A stretch of DNA of 35,758 bases from Trichosphaerium sp. ATCC 40318 (Eukaryota; Discosea; Flabellinia; Trichosidae), in NCBI GenBank assembly GCA_038496445.1, contig JALMLS010000629.1, positions 1 through 35,758 on the forward strand, given 5' to 3'. The notes beneath the pieces were generated by a model. That model saw nothing but the letters and a program-made list of their open reading frames with translations. It was not told where the DNA came from and did not search any database. The translations under genes were made by a program, and so were the position numbers. Positions 21,779 to 33,103 of the stretch are shown here, one piece after another (the stretch's first letter is position 1; every line of letters starts with the position of its first letter).

Positions 21779-24456
21779 ATGGACGGAGAAGTAATAACAG
21801 CGAATATTGAACCAAGTTCCACTATACCCAACGAGCTATGGTTTATGATGTTTAACGTGCGTTTGACACGCGTAATACAAAACCGTTTACAAGATAGCAA
21901 TTTCGTAGCGCTTTCAATCAGTTCCAACTAAACCATCACTAGGAGGTTCCTGATACCTGCTTACGCTATATAGCATGTGTTTGCGTACGTTTACCTAATT
22001 CTACAAGTTTAACAACTTACAATCGGTTTAGCGCCAGTGGTACCACATTAGTCGCGATTTTAAATGGTACAAAGAGCGTTACAATATTGTTTGAGCCTTT
22101 TCTGTCCTGCTATGTCCCGTTTTTTCACCAAGTACTTTAGGGTCGTTTTGACTACTTATGTCTTACGTCAGTACTCAAAACAAAGCATTGCATACTTCTT
22201 GAAGCTCAAAACCGAGCGGGTTTTCAAGCATGTTAAAATAAGTGAGAATTCAGATGCACACAAAATTCTTGAAGCAATGCGTATGCATCCGGAACTTCTC
22301 AAGTATTCTCTTAAGAAAACTAAGAGTGAAGACCTGGGTATTGTTTTTCATATTAACAGGAAGCTGTACGTTTTTTAGTTATGAGTTTGAACAAAGACAA
22401 TCAAAAACTCCGAACTGGTGTCTTTCAGAAAACTAATTGTTTTCGTTTTTTTTCTTAGGTTGGAACAGATGATTTATGATGGAGAACCTTCTGTACCATT
22501 TGTTGTTCAAGTACTTCATAAATACCTTACGGCTGATTTGAAATACTTCTACGACCTTAAATACACGGAGGTAAGCGAGAAATTTTCTTCAAAAACACTG
22601 ACTAGTTTGATTAAAGGTTGTTGATGTTCACTCAACTTTCTGGTCACAGTACAATCAAGACCTTAAAAAAAAAGTATCACAGGACTACTATTTGCCAATG
22701 GTACAGTTACATAGCTTACTACATATATGATGACATAGATCTTAGGTGGCTTCTAGTACATTAGAGAAACCGGCTGCATTAAAATTGAATCTTCACAAGC
22801 ATCAATATGATGCTATTTCTTGGATGGCGCATAGTGAAGATAACTTTCATAAGGGTAAGACGAATTTACTTTTGATTTGATTTAACGTTGTTCATTTTGA
22901 TGTAGAGTTTTCGTATTGTACTCTTGCTCAATGGCCTAAACTTCGGTTGAATGCTTTCTATGACCTTGGTAAAAAACAGTTTGTTCCAGAACCAGAAAAG
23001 ATGTACAAAGTCTCATTTGAAGGTACAACAAAATCAACTATGTTGACAACCTCAAACAAATATTGTAGGTGGTGTTCTGGCAGCTAAAGATGCGCTTGGT
23101 ACAAAAATGAAAGGTAAACAGATGCGCTGATAAATGAAACTAACTTGTGTCTACACTAGTGCTGGGTTTGATTCTTTCTAAGCCAGCACCTAAATGGGAA
23201 GATGATTATTTCAAGCTAGATAATAAAAAGTTGGAGCCTCTTTGGAAGACAAAAGCAACTCTTATAATAACACAAAGTCATTCGTCTAGTTACTGGTTTG
23301 AAGTATTTAGTAGTCACATAAAGGAGGACTATGGACTAAAAATTGTACTTGTGACAACAGCAAAACAGTACAAGAATTACACACAAAAAGATATTTTGGA
23401 TGCAGGTATGAAAAGCAAGCTTGGAAGATTGTTAGTTTTCTGATTTTATTCCAGATGTTGTGATCATATCCCACACGTTTTTGCGTAACCCAAGTTACAT
23501 AAATGTTGGTATGACAAGTGTTGCAACTTGTATTGCTACAAAGAAGCCGTTTGTAAGAATAAGAAGGATGCTCACAAATCGTCAACGTATGTCTAGAACA
23601 AGTAAACTGAGCAACATGAGGAAGGTAAGTGGGTTTAAATGAATTCAAAAAGTCATGCCTTCAAGCCATTTTATCTATCATTTTAACATTGTTGTTAAGG
23701 AAGCAAATGAACGTGAAGATGGAGGATCTTGTTTCCCTTTTGTCTTGAATAATTTTTACTGGCATCGTATCATCCTTGATGAAGGACATAACGTCCTTGA
23801 GAAACAAGACCATTTCTACTTTGAAGAATTGTGTTCGTTTGAAGGAAGATCAAGGTGGGTTGCAAACGAAACACGTTTTCCAAACTGGTACGGTATCATT
23901 TCTATCTGTTCTTTCTTCTACTTTCGTTTTAGGTGAACCAGACCCTATTTACTCTTCTTTTTAGGCTTACGATCAGTGGTACAATGAAATTCTTACGAGT
24001 CAAATCTGATGATCCGAAGTTTAAAATCTATAACAGTCCAAACACACAAGAACAAGCATACTCAAAGTTCGTCTTTTTTTTTCTACGGTTTTTTTTTTGT
24101 AAAATCAAATGTTGTATTGACTAACTTATTACTGTAGCTATGTTATTGCTGATAAGCTATTCTCTAACCTCTATTGGTAAGAAACTACTTATTTTATACT
24201 CAAGTGTGAACTTACCAGTTAATGTTTCTGTAGGAGATGTAACACAAAACTAAGTACTAAAAACGAAATCCGTCTTGTAAATTTCAACATCAAGGAGCGC
24301 TCAACCACTGGACGTAGAATCCTTCGTCCAAAGACTCGCCGGAGATCAATGGTAAGTAATGGAGACAAGATGATGGCAAATAATTTTGCAGCCATGAATA
24401 TTATGAAGGCCTATAGGTATACTGTTGATCGTAGTAAAAAGCACTTTGAACATTAA
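21779..24456 (+). CDS. F-box protein with degenerate, truncated SNF2 ATPase domain
   Basis: About 645 aa after splicing. The F-box is built from three exons: STIPNELWFMMFN, EVPDTCLRYIACVC, RQWYHISRDFKWYKERYNI. The SNF2 N-lobe follows: LNLHKHQYDAISWMA, GGVLAAKDALGTKMK then VLGLIL (motif I), KATLIITQSHSSSYWFEV (Ia), DVVIISHTF, WHRIILDEGHN (II, intact DEGH), and YWRCNTKLSTKNEIRLVNF near the end of the lobe. Motif I normally reads DxGLGKT; here the Gly-Lys-Thr is ALG-T-K, and motif III TGTP is not recognisable. After TAA 24454 nothing resembles the helicase C-terminal lobe. F-box plus SNF2 occurs in plant and fungal proteins of this class. The product is probably not an ATPase; it may act as a scaffold or ubiquitin-ligase adaptor, or the gene may be decaying. 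Frames stay open across about 15 exons, which argues against simple decay. Confidence 0.75.
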
Positions 24457-24470
24457 AACCACGTGATACG

Positions 24471-24508
24471 TTAAAGTCTCAAAAATAAAAAAATAAGTTG
24501 AAAGCAAA
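24471..24508 (+). promoter_or_regulatory. Shortened family 5' flank before copy D
   Basis: TTAAAGTCTC followed by AAAAATAAAAAAATAAGTTG matches the leader of copy C (minus strand 34217-34173). Confidence 0.4.
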
Positions 24509-24619
24509 ATGAAAGTCCAAGTTGCTTTTCTTCTCTTCTCCTCTCTTATGGTGTTAGCTGCATATCAGTGCGCTTACCAAACACTACCGAAAATAAGAAA
24601 CAATACTGTACATCAATGA
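24509..24619 (+). pseudogene. Secreted JAMM-like family, copy D (N-terminal fragment)
   Basis: 36-codon ATG frame that repeats only exon 1 of copy B: MKVQVAFLLFSSLMVLAAYQ, CAYQTLPKIRN, stop. The signal peptide is intact and the first cysteine kept, but similarity ends within the exon. It starts 53 bp after the stop of the F-box/SNF2 gene. It may be where the 3' half of that gene was lost. Confidence 0.65.
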
Positions 24620-24701
24620 AAAACCAAGGCCTTAAGACAATGTCATTTCCACCTAGAGCACGCTTCCGACTATCACTGTAGTTTTTCCACTGTACAAATT
24701 C

Positions 24702-24911
24702 CTACCTAGTACTCGGTAAAACTGCAGTATACACTTGAGATACAAATCGTTGCTCGCTGAGAAATGTTAAAACCGCCGAAATCCAGCAGCTATGTACTCT
24801 AGCGCTGGTTTTAGATGTCAATGTTGGCTGTAAACACTGGAAAACTTGTTTGGTGGACTCAGTATTGTGGTCATCGATGCTTTCGTTTACAGCGTCCAAG
24901 AATCCTTTCAT
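24702..24911 (-). CDS. Hypothetical small protein (69 aa)
   Basis: Single frame starting MKGFLDAVNESIDDHNTEST and containing QVFQCLQPTLTSKTSARVHS. Composition is protein-like, and no signal peptide or motif is present. It is not known from elsewhere in the window. It could be an exon of a lost gene. Confidence 0.25.
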   Translation of the reverse strand: MKGFLDAVNESIDDHNTESTKQVFQCLQPTLTSKTSARVHSCWISAVLTFLSEQRFVSQVYTAVLPSTR

Positions 24912-24983
24912 ATGTCTTACAAGTATAAAATTAATGAGAGGCCGTTAAGAAAACAACAAACGTAATACAAAAACGACAAATAT

Positions 24984-27843
24984 TTATTGGAGAAAACAGA
25001 ACAAACCAAGAAGAATTAACATATTGAACAGTATGTAGAGTTTTGTTGTTGTAGAACTTGATGTTACTGACACGAATGTTGGGGTTGTTGTAGGGTTTGA
25101 AGGCTGTGTTGGTATTCCAGCTGTAGGTGTTGTAGTAGTTGGCGGTAGCGTTGTTGGTATTGATGTAGTTGTTGGACTTTGTGGAACTGTCGGTGGAGGT
25201 GTATTTGCTAAGGCTGTTGGTGATGCTGTTGAGGGAGTACTTGTAGTTGGTGCAATACTTGTAGGTGGTAGGGTTGTTGGAGTCTCTCCGGTAGGTGATT
25301 CCGTTGTCGGTGGGAGTGTGCCTGGTTGTAGCGTAGTTGGTGGCATAGTCGTTGGAGCAAGAGCTGGTGCTGCTGTTGTTGGTGGTAGCGTTGTTGGATT
25401 CGTTGTGGTGGGCGATGCTGTTGTTGGAGATAATGTTGTTGGATTCGCTGTGGTAGGCGATGCTGTTGTTGGAGGTAGAGTCGTTGGAGGTAGAGTCGTT
25501 GGAGGTAGTGTTGTTGGAGGTAGAGTAGTTGGAGGCAGTGTTGTTGGGGTCTCTGTGGTAGGCGATGCCGTTGTTGGAGGTAGAGTTGTTGGAGGTAGAG
25601 TCGTTGGAGGTAGTGTTGTTGGAGGCAAAGTTGTAGGTGGTGGCTGAGTAGTTGGCGGTGGAGGAGGGTTGTATTTGAAAGCAGAGATTCCCAAACTGAC
25701 AGTAACATTCTCTTCTGTTTTGATGACAGACAGTGTTGTAGCGTTGATGTGTACTAAGTTGCCATTTCTACAAGAGCCAACAAGAACATCACTTGATATT
25801 GGTGTGATACCTTTTAAGGTAATTGTAAGTTTGAGAACGTAAAAAAAAATGATTGATTGACGTACCTGCCATTTCACAATTGGGGATTGATGCTGAAGTA
25901 TTGGGCAAACATGAACCAGCCATAAAATTAGTTGCTTGAGTTACTTGGTTAGTACCAGCAATATACAGAACGTCACCGATAATTGTACCTAACACAATTT
26001 AGCAAAAAAAGCTTTTTGTAACTAATAGTTGTAGTGTACCACCAGACGCTAGTGTTGTTTGGTCGTTGCAATGATGAGAATATTCACAGGTCTCCATATC
26101 AATTTCTAGGATGACAGGGCCTAAACTCTCACCAAAAATCCTTCCACTTTCTGCATCTACCATCAAACCAAATGTATTAGCGACAACAGTGCAAGTCCTA
26201 TCCTATTCAAGGAAGTTAATACATAAACAATTTTTCACTGATCAACAAAATGTTTGCAAAAAAGCAACGTACGATTTCACATGTGTAAGGATCAACCGTG
26301 AATATCCTACTATTTAAATTGATGTATATGACTTTATCGATAGCACTGCTATATGCTAGTGCACTTGGAATACTACCCAGACCTGGTGTAGAACAACCTG
26401 GTAGAAGGATTAATAAATAAGGTAGAAAACAACAGTAACTTACCACCAGCAATAACATTTGTGTTTGAAATCATTCGATAATCAAATCCTGGTTGGTCTT
26501 GTACTGTATCTCCTCTTCCAGTGATAAATACATCTATTACACCTCCATCTGGAGCTATTGTAGGTTGTAGAGTGGGTGCTTCAGTACTAGGTGATGCAGT
26601 AGTAAAAGGAGCGATTGTTGTTGACACATCATAGAACATTGATGTGATTATAAGTCCATTTGATATACTTGTGGAGTAGTCTGATATTGCTCCTGTGTTG
26701 ATATTAAATTTGCTGAAGCCGAAAATAGACGATGTAACCACTTCATCATCTGAAATAAAAGCGAGTGCTAAGAAGAGTAAATCAGAAAAAAAAAAGGAAC
26801 TTAAGACATTACAAACACATACCAACAGGGGGAAAAGGTATTGCGAGAGTGCCTGTTGTAGAAGATGCAATACAATTTGGTGCATTAAAAGAAGGAATAA
26901 CTGATATTAATCCATTAATACTACTTGCTACCAGTGTTGAATCGCTAAACACGACTATAGATTGAAAGCAATTAGTAGTGGAACATAAAAGTACAAATAC
27001 GTTTAACTCTTTTGTAAAGTACGAAAATAAACGAAACGAAAAAAAACGTAGCCGGCAGTTTTCCAACCTGTAGTCTTTCCAAAAAAGGAGATGAGGAATT
27101 TCAGAAAATAAAAAATATTGTTTTGCGAAATACTCGTTTTGTAACGTAGCAAATGTAATCGAGACGCACGCGCTGATCCTGAGGCAGTTAAATTAGCTTC
27201 ACAGGCAAGGGAAAAAGTGATATCAGTCGTATTGCAGGTTGAGTAGTCTATTTCGGTAAAAAACGTAGTTCCGATTTCATTTGCTGCACTACTAATGGCG
27301 TAAAGTATCTCAGTGTTTGGATCTACGCTTATTGAAGAGAACCCGAAGCTCAAATTGCATTCCTCCTATAGTTAGTTTTAGTATTGTGTTTGCTTGAAAC
27401 TGAGGTTACATAGACCAAGGCTATCGCTCTCGGGTAGAATTAGAAAATAAAACACAAATGTAGGAGCGATAGCCGACTTTGAGTATTTGAACGTTGCAAT
27501 TCTCTTGAAAGACGTGCGTACTTGTATTTGACATGTATAAGGGTCCATAATAAGGAGGGTTGAGGCTATTGGGTTTTGTTGAGGTGTTGCAACAAAAAGC
27601 AAGTTTTTAGAAGGCAAGTATGTCATTGTTCTTACCCCTGGGATTGAGCATGCTACGATAATTTGTTAAAAAAATATAAATACTTTTTTTGTGATACGTA
27701 CAGTGTACAACTATGTTATCGTTTGCAATCATGCGTATTTGGATTCCACTGGGATCAGAATTTATAAAGGCGTTAGGGGTTTGTGTTGCGGCCAACCCGA
27801 TAATGATGGCAACGAGAACAAATGCATGTCCACTGTAATTCAT
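24984..27843 (-). CDS. Cell-surface protein: repeated secreted domain, Thr/Pro mucin-like stalk, hydrophobic C-terminal tail
   Basis: About nine exons. Start ATG 27843 with signal peptide (MNYSGHAFVLVAIIIGLAAT). The ectodomain repeats a loose unit with NxxIAG/S, a strand-rich part and DPYTC(E/Q)I or EIDxxTC (DPYTCQI, EIDYSTC, DPYTCEI, EIDMETC), as in propeller-like secreted proteins. A small Thr/Pro linker (TTASPSTEAPTLQPT) sits mid-protein. The last exon carries a long stalk of PPTTL and ASPTT repeats, likely O-glycosylated, and ends with LYILFNMLILLGLFCFLQ and no cytoplasmic tail, as in GPI-anchored proteins. Probably an adhesin or coat protein. Similar in plan to the gene at 34237-35758. 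The exon joint around 27150-26960 is the least certain. Confidence 0.75.
25090..25665 (-). repeat. Coding minisatellite (PPTTL/ASPTT)
   Basis: Imperfect tandem array of 15-nt units (minus strand CCTCCAACAACTCTA-like) coding for PPTTL, with ASPTT and NPTTL variants. Such arrays change length easily, so the stalk length is likely polymorphic. Confidence 0.8.
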
Positions 27844-28335
27844 TGCAAGTTATGCTTTGCTTGTTATGTTGGTACAATTTTGTTTTTGGTTAGCTAAAAC
27901 CTGGTCCAAAAATAGAGTGTGTTCCTAATTATTCTATTATTCAGAAAAAAATTCCACTTGCGTTTTTTTGCATTAAGTTATCATCTGATATCCGGCACAG
28001 CATCAATCATCAATTTGACAACAAACTTTCTTGGATAAAAGTGGCTAGGCCTCATACGCTTATTTACGCGTAGAATAGCGGACCTAGAGTATGTACAAGG
28101 TCGTTTGTGGAGTTTTACCAGAAAGGAGATTTTATAACTTCTTACACGAGTTGCTCCCTTAACATCAATGACAACAGCGACAAAGAGATTTCATATGAAT
28201 AACAAGGTAGTGAAATGAAACAATTCCGGAAAATAAGATTCCGTCTGAGTTTGTGTTGCGTACTAACCACTATGCTATACCAAACGTATTAACGCTCACT
28301 CTGGAGTATGGTGGAACCTGATACGACATTTAGGC
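27844..28335. other. Intergenic between divergent genes
   Basis: Upstream of the surface-protein gene (minus) and of the copy E remnant (plus). No gene or repeat recognised. Confidence 0.35.
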
Positions 28336-28850
28336 CGTGGGTTCTTCAAAAGGCACGTGTAAAAACGTAAATACAGTGTTTGGAAAACGTAGCACAATTT
28401 GACGCAGCACGTGCTCTGTAACAGTTTCGAAAGAGAAAGTCTGGTTGACATATTAGATCTAACTTACGTAATTTTAAATTGCTTTTGTACAACTAGGACC
28501 TGATGCCAGCGTTTCTCCAACATCAGTGCTGTAAGCGCAGATATCAGATCAGGATACACTTTTGTTTCATCTAACTTCACGTTTCTTTCCAAATTTACCA
28601 GGTGCCATTGCTGGAACATGTAGCCCAAGTGGTGGCGATCTGGGTGTATTCAAGATCACAAATCACAAGTGCTGTAACGCAGATATCAGATCAGGTTTCA
28701 CTTTTGACTCTATTGAAAATCGTCCAAATCGGCCATACGTACTTTTATCGGAGAAACTAATACCACCAATGGTTGTTTTGCTTGTTTTCCTGACGGAAAT
28801 CTATTGTCGACATGACTAGTAACACTAATGTCGCTACCCTTCCGCAATAG
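28336..28850 (+). pseudogene. Secreted JAMM-like family, copy E (scrambled remnant)
   Basis: GTGGGTTCTTCAAAAGGCAC (end of exon 3) at about 28339 is followed after unrelated sequence by exon 4 pieces: CAACTAGGACCTGATGCCAG, a second copy of CACAAGTGCTGTAA at 28665, and the C-terminal ACTAATACCACCAATGG. The HxHP region is destroyed. Frames are broken throughout. It ends a few bases before the F-box/LRR gene. Confidence 0.75.
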
Positions 28851-28859
28851 ACCATTAAA

Positions 28860-29765
28860 ATGTCGGAACATGAAAAGTGCTCAACGTGGGTCAATCTAGT
28901 AAAAAACGAAATAGCTGACCTTATGTCATCAAAACGTCACTTACATGAAATAAAACAAATCAAACCGCTTCAACAGCTTCCGCCAGAGACGTTAACACAT
29001 ATTTTAACCTACTTGGATAAAAAACAGCGTATTAGAGCTTCTACAGTCTCTCATCTATTCAATAACATCATCCGCTACAATATCGGCTTCAAAAGTATTA
29101 AATTGAAATGGATACCTGATTTCTCTGTTCTCAAAGGCAGTCCTTTACTTAAAAACACTAAAATTAATGTTGTTTGGGGTTTGAAGCTATCAAAAAGTGA
29201 CATATCATGCCTTTTTGGCGTTCATACCATAGATTTTGGGTATACAAAGGTTACAGATAGAGATATCGTCTTACTGACACAAGGAGGAAAGCATAATATT
29301 CATAGTATTAGCTTGAGCTCAACAAATGTAACAGACACTTCATTGAAAGCGCTCAGTGGTGTACACACAATAGATGTTTACAACTGTGATAACATTACTG
29401 TTGAAGGGATAAAAGCTCTTAAAGATGTACATACAATAGTGCTTGGTCGAACATATGACGCATGGCTTAGACATCTTGGTAATGTACCTATAGTTCATAT
29501 TTATGTGGGTGCCTCTGTTACAGATGATGGTATTAAATGTTTGACTAAGGTCAAACATCTTGATATAAGTTTTTCTTTTATAACAGACGAAGGGTTAAAG
29601 CAGTTAGTACATCTGGAGCATCTTACACTTTTCAATTGTCCAGGAATAACAAGTGATTGTCTTCCACACTTGAAGTTTCTCAAATCAATACACATCAATG
29701 GAGAAAACACAGCAATTACAAAGGAAGCTGTTGAAGCGTTAGGCATTACATGGAATCCTAAATAA
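28860..29765 (+). CDS. F-box/LRR protein (301 aa, single exon)
   Basis: Predicted SCF ubiquitin-ligase substrate receptor. The F-box is at residues about 38-75 (LQQLPPETLTHILTYLDKKQ, RIRASTVSHLFNNII). Short leucine-rich repeats follow, with the phrases GVHTIDFGYTKVTD, VHTIDVYNCDNITVEG, VHTIVLG and VKHLDISFSFITDEGL. No intron, unlike its neighbours. The VHT-type repeats resemble F-box/LRR families in amoebae and in some amoeba-infecting giant viruses, which I know only from memory. A deleted copy lies at 8166-8331. Immediately downstream is another F-box-like gene. Start chosen at the only in-frame ATG before the F-box. Confidence 0.85.
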   Translation: MSEHEKCSTWVNLVKNEIADLMSSKRHLHEIKQIKPLQQLPPETLTHILTYLDKKQRIRASTVSHLFNNIIRYNIGFKSIKLKWIPDFSVLKGSPLLKNTKINVVWGLKLSKSDISCLFGVHTIDFGYTKVTDRDIVLLTQGGKHNIHSISLSSTNVTDTSLKALSGVHTIDVYNCDNITVEGIKALKDVHTIVLGRTYDAWLRHLGNVPIVHIYVGASVTDDGIKCLTKVKHLDISFSFITDEGLKQLVHLEHLTLFNCPGITSDCLPHLKFLKSIHINGENTAITKEAVEALGITWNPK

Positions 29766-29799
29766 AGTACAAATTGCAAGTTAACTAAAGATGCTAGTG

Positions 29800-30075
29800 A
29801 CATTGTGTTGTCTGACCCCAGTTTTGTTGTACCACGGTTCTTACACTCTTTGAGATAAATACTATAAACGCCCTTGAGTGCTTGATACCTTCACTTCTAC
29901 ACAACTGTTTACGATACTTTCGTGTACGCTTTAAGTGCTCATCACATTGTGAATAGCATCGGCCTCCTTTACCATGACATAATCGAGCAACAGTTGTCTT
30001 TGTCACACGTTTCAAGTATTATCCTTTGGCTTTCAGTGTAGGATTGATTGTTTGGGTGGTTGTATTGTTTTTGTT
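29800..30075 (+). repeat. Flanking repeat shared with 7770-8160
   Basis: Reverse-complement match to 8088-8155 and 7775-7840, with the middle part (29857-29945) matching 7981-8075 in the same sense. This shows duplication of the F-box/LRR 3' flank and a local inversion in one copy. Confidence 0.6.
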
Positions 30076-30346
30076 AAATTGGATGTTTTGGTTACAACCA
30101 AAGTGTACCTGCGCTATATTTTAGATGCTTGAGGTTTATGCAACGAAATCTAGACATTAACAATTCTAAGAAAATTTTACTAATACATTCTAGGTATTGG
30201 ATATTCTTTTAATGGTATTTCCTACACAGGAGCCTTAATATATTTAAAAAAGAAAGGGACTTGATTGTTGTGTTAAAGGGTTTTGGTTAGTTCACCACTA
30301 TGGCACACTATCGTTTCACAACGGCTGTGTCCATCATAAATAAAGG

Positions 30347-31125
30347 ATGGCACACTATAAAAAGGTACTGCATTACTAGCTAACTTTACGTAACTAAATC
30401 ACCTCAAATAGACTAGTACCGTCAAGCTTGCTGAGCACTACAGCGTTTTACACCTTCCTGTGGAGCTGCAACTTGATATTATTGATTTGGACAATGAGAT
30501 ATATCTTAAATGGCCTCTAATGTCAAAATATGCGGCGTCTACAACAAGGTTTGATAAGGACTTGAACAAAAATGGTAAGTGGTTGAAGAGAATAGACGGA
30601 GTACTGGCTTGTCAACAGTACTTCAATCATGGTCTACTGCACGGAACAAGCAAGGAGTGGCATACTGGTACTTATTCCGAGAAACTGAAGATGCAGTGCA
30701 AATACAAAGAGGGTAAACTACATGGAGAATACAAGAGGTGGTACATTGATGGCAAAGTAAGGGTGAAGTGTGAGTTTGCAAATGATAAAAGAGAAGGAGA
30801 GTACAAGGAGTGGCATGAAAACGGTAAAATAGCAGCCCTATATCATTATGTAGAGGGTAAAATAGAAGGTGAATACAAGCAATGGCATGAAAATGGCAAC
30901 TTGGCAAAGAAGTATTGTCTAATAAATGGTAAGACTGAAGGAGAATACAAACATTGGCATGAAAATGGTAAATTAAAAGAACAATGCAACTACGTTAACG
31001 GTAGAGTTCACGGTGTACTAAGATATTGGCATACTAATGGACAAATCTGGCAGCGCTGTTATTATATACAAGGTGTACAAGCAGGTGAGCACAGGTTTTG
31101 GGATGGACAAGGCATTAGATACTAA
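30347..31125 (+). CDS. F-box-like MORN-variant repeat protein
   Basis: Two proposed exons: 30347-30364 (MAHYKK) and 30412-31125, with a 47-nt GT-AG intron in phase 0. The uninterrupted frame alone has no ATG before the F-box-like start (LHLPVELQLDIIDLDNE), which is why the small exon is proposed. About seven tandem repeats of about 23 aa follow: GEYKRWYIDGKVRVKCEF, GEYKEWHENGKIAALYHY, GEYKQWHENG..., GEYKHWHENGKLKEQCNY. These are of the MORN_2 (YwqK-like) type. Function is unknown; such repeats often mediate membrane or protein contact. Repeat style is common in giant viruses of amoebae and their hosts. Partner of the F-box/LRR gene just upstream in the same orientation. Confidence 0.8.
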
Positions 31126-31339
31126 AAACTAAAAACAAAGCACGTGTGCAACTTTTATAATTAAGCCTTATACTATTGCGTCGTTTAATGTACTTTGCTG
31201 TGTAGACTCGCTAACAACAAGTGCCAAAAAGTGAATCGTTTTGTGGTGTTTTTGTGCTAGGGTCTTGTGTGGACTTCGTTGGACTTTTTTTATTCGCAGC
31301 CTCACTGCATTCTTATTTTTGCATTTAGAACAACTGAAA

Positions 31340-32703
31340 TGGACGATATTGACTCACTAATATCACAATTGGAATCTCCTCGCGTAGAGAAGCAAGAAAA
31401 GGCTGCTCCTGTTGTAAAAGCTGGTTCGGTTTATTATACTTTTGCTTTCTAGTTCTAATCATGCGCCTAAGATGATAGCGACATGATAGAAAACGAACTA
31501 GCGCAACTCGTTGCAGAAATAAGTACTTATGGTGGTAGTATCACTCCACAGGCATCTCCACGCGTTGTTACACCTATTGTGCCTCGTTTAGTACCCAAAA
31601 GTACAGGTGATAGCGCCAGTGTAGGAAATGATCTATCTAAGCTTCTATCCGATATATCTGGAGCTCTTAGCGCCAGAGACGAAGAAGAAATGGCAAAATA
31701 CCGTATTGAATCGCCTCTCAGCGATTTTAGAGGCGTACGCTTTTGGTTTTACTGGTTTTTTAAGAAACGGCAATTGTTTCTCTATTTCTATCGTCTAAAG
31801 TCTATAAAGGAACGTCATTTGTCCTTAATGGGACCTACTGAGATGTTCGTTGGTCAAAAAGCAAGATGGGTTGTACTGTCAAAGGATGAGACGGTAAGAT
31901 ATCCCAAAAAAAAAACGGTTTAAAATCAAAGCAACTTTTTCTGCTGAAAACTGAACCACTGATAGGGAAGGTCTCGAAGGCTACCAGTAGATGAAATAAA
32001 TTGGATTTTTAGTGAACCATCACGTATGCGTATAACACCTTCAGATAATAGAGTACGGCCGTCCGCTTTATCCAACAACTGTTTTTTGCTCTAAGATATT
32101 CTTATTCCTGTGTAGGATTGTTCTTACTCTTTTGAATTTATGCCAACAAAGCCGGTAAAGCACATATTCTCTTTGCTTGTTGGTACAGATACATATTTTC
32201 AAAATGTTGAGGTCAGCTGCTCCGAGAGTACGTTACTTCTATTGAGAAAAAATGTACAACAATTTGCTGACATGAATTCAGTTAAACATGCACATGCTAC
32301 ACATTCCGAAGCTTTCTATTCTAAGCACGCAAAAGCAAATGAACAAGTAACTATAACTATCCAAGTAAAGGATATGAACGGAGCTTCTGTATTGAATGGT
32401 ACAGTTTGGAACAAATTACACAACAATCTATGCAATAGCTCACAATTTGTTTAACCTCAGGTGGTGCTAGTCTTGATGTTGATGGCCAAGGAAATAAACT
32501 CAAAGGTGTTAAACTGAGAGATCATCAAGATGGTACGATAGAATGAAGTTGACCCAAGCAGTAATGTTAATCCTTACAAACAAGGCAATTGCTCAGTTTC
32601 TTTCACACCTACAGAACAAAATTCTGAATACGAAATACGTATTATGATAGGTGGAGAACACGTGAAAAATTCACCTTGTGTTATCACAACAGGAAGGTCA
32701 TAA
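31340..32703 (+). CDS. Filamin-repeat protein, possible frameshift
   Basis: Exons join as MDDIDSLISQLESPRVEKQE..KA, then DSDMIENELAQLVAEIS, SKLLSDISGALSAR, DFRG, then IKERHLSLMGPTEMFVGQKA with RWVVLSKDE, NWIFSEPSRMRITPSDN, DCSYSFEFMPTKPVKHIFSL, then QVTITIQVKDMNGASV, GASLDVDGQGNKLKG, HQDG, and NCSVSFTPTEQNSEYEIRI with GEHVKNSPCVI and a stop at 32701. The last part is a typical filamin/ABP280 immunoglobulin-like repeat (F.P...Y.I.I...G.H..NSP). Filamin repeats bind actin partners or build rods; no actin-binding domain is visible. At about 32536-32548 the frame breaks: removing four bases would link HQDGTI to VDPSSNVNPY. It could be a real mutation, an assembly error, or a splice I cannot see. 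Confidence 0.6.
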
Positions 32704-33103
32704 AATGTTGGTAACCATCTTGATGTAATCAAGTTGTTTAGACTTTAGTTTTTTCAAAAAAAGATTTCCTTGCGAGAGTACTCTAATCGCAAAAGGAACA
32801 TGTATTTCAATAAATAATTATTAAAAACACCACCTCATCTCATACAAGGGCAATATCAATGTAGCTACTTTCGAATTGAAAGCAGTCTGTCGATTGATTC
32901 TTCCGATTCAGAACCATAAATGTACTAGATATTATGTTGACTTGCCTGAAACAGTATCGTGTGTATTTCAGCTTGAAACTATGTCAGGCCATAGTCAACA
33001 TATGTAAGTTACATTCCCAAAGGTGGTACTTGGTCTGTCAGACGCAGACATCATGTCAAGGTTCAAAATAAGAAAAAAAGTGCCAGCAACGAGTATTTGT
33101 TTA
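32704..33103. other. Intergenic with one coding-like frame
   Basis: A plus-strand frame of 60 codons without ATG (32825-33007; contains NVATFELKAVCRLILPIQN and RYYVDLPETVSCVFQLETM) looks protein-like. No family recognised. AATAAATAATTATTAAAA near 32808 may hold the poly(A) signal of the filamin gene. Confidence 0.3.

Noticed and set aside
21574-21927. Minus-strand 117-codon frame
   Set aside because: Overlaps the first F-box exon on the plus strand (STIPNELWFMMFN), which splices into a complete F-box. The minus frame has no motif.
25318-25647. Plus-strand 109-codon frame rich in Val and Gly
   Set aside because: It is the antisense of the Thr/Pro minisatellite; the repeat unit is open in several frames. 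A minus-strand frame at 25208-25708 (Leu/Gln/His-rich) is the same effect.
24984-27843. Reading the surface protein as several small genes
   Set aside because: The pieces share one strand, join at GT-AG sites in register and form one signal peptide-ectodomain-stalk-tail protein.
29794-30015. Minus-strand 73-codon frame downstream of the F-box/LRR gene
   Set aside because: Lies in the duplicated noncoding flank; not kept open in the copy at 7770-8160.
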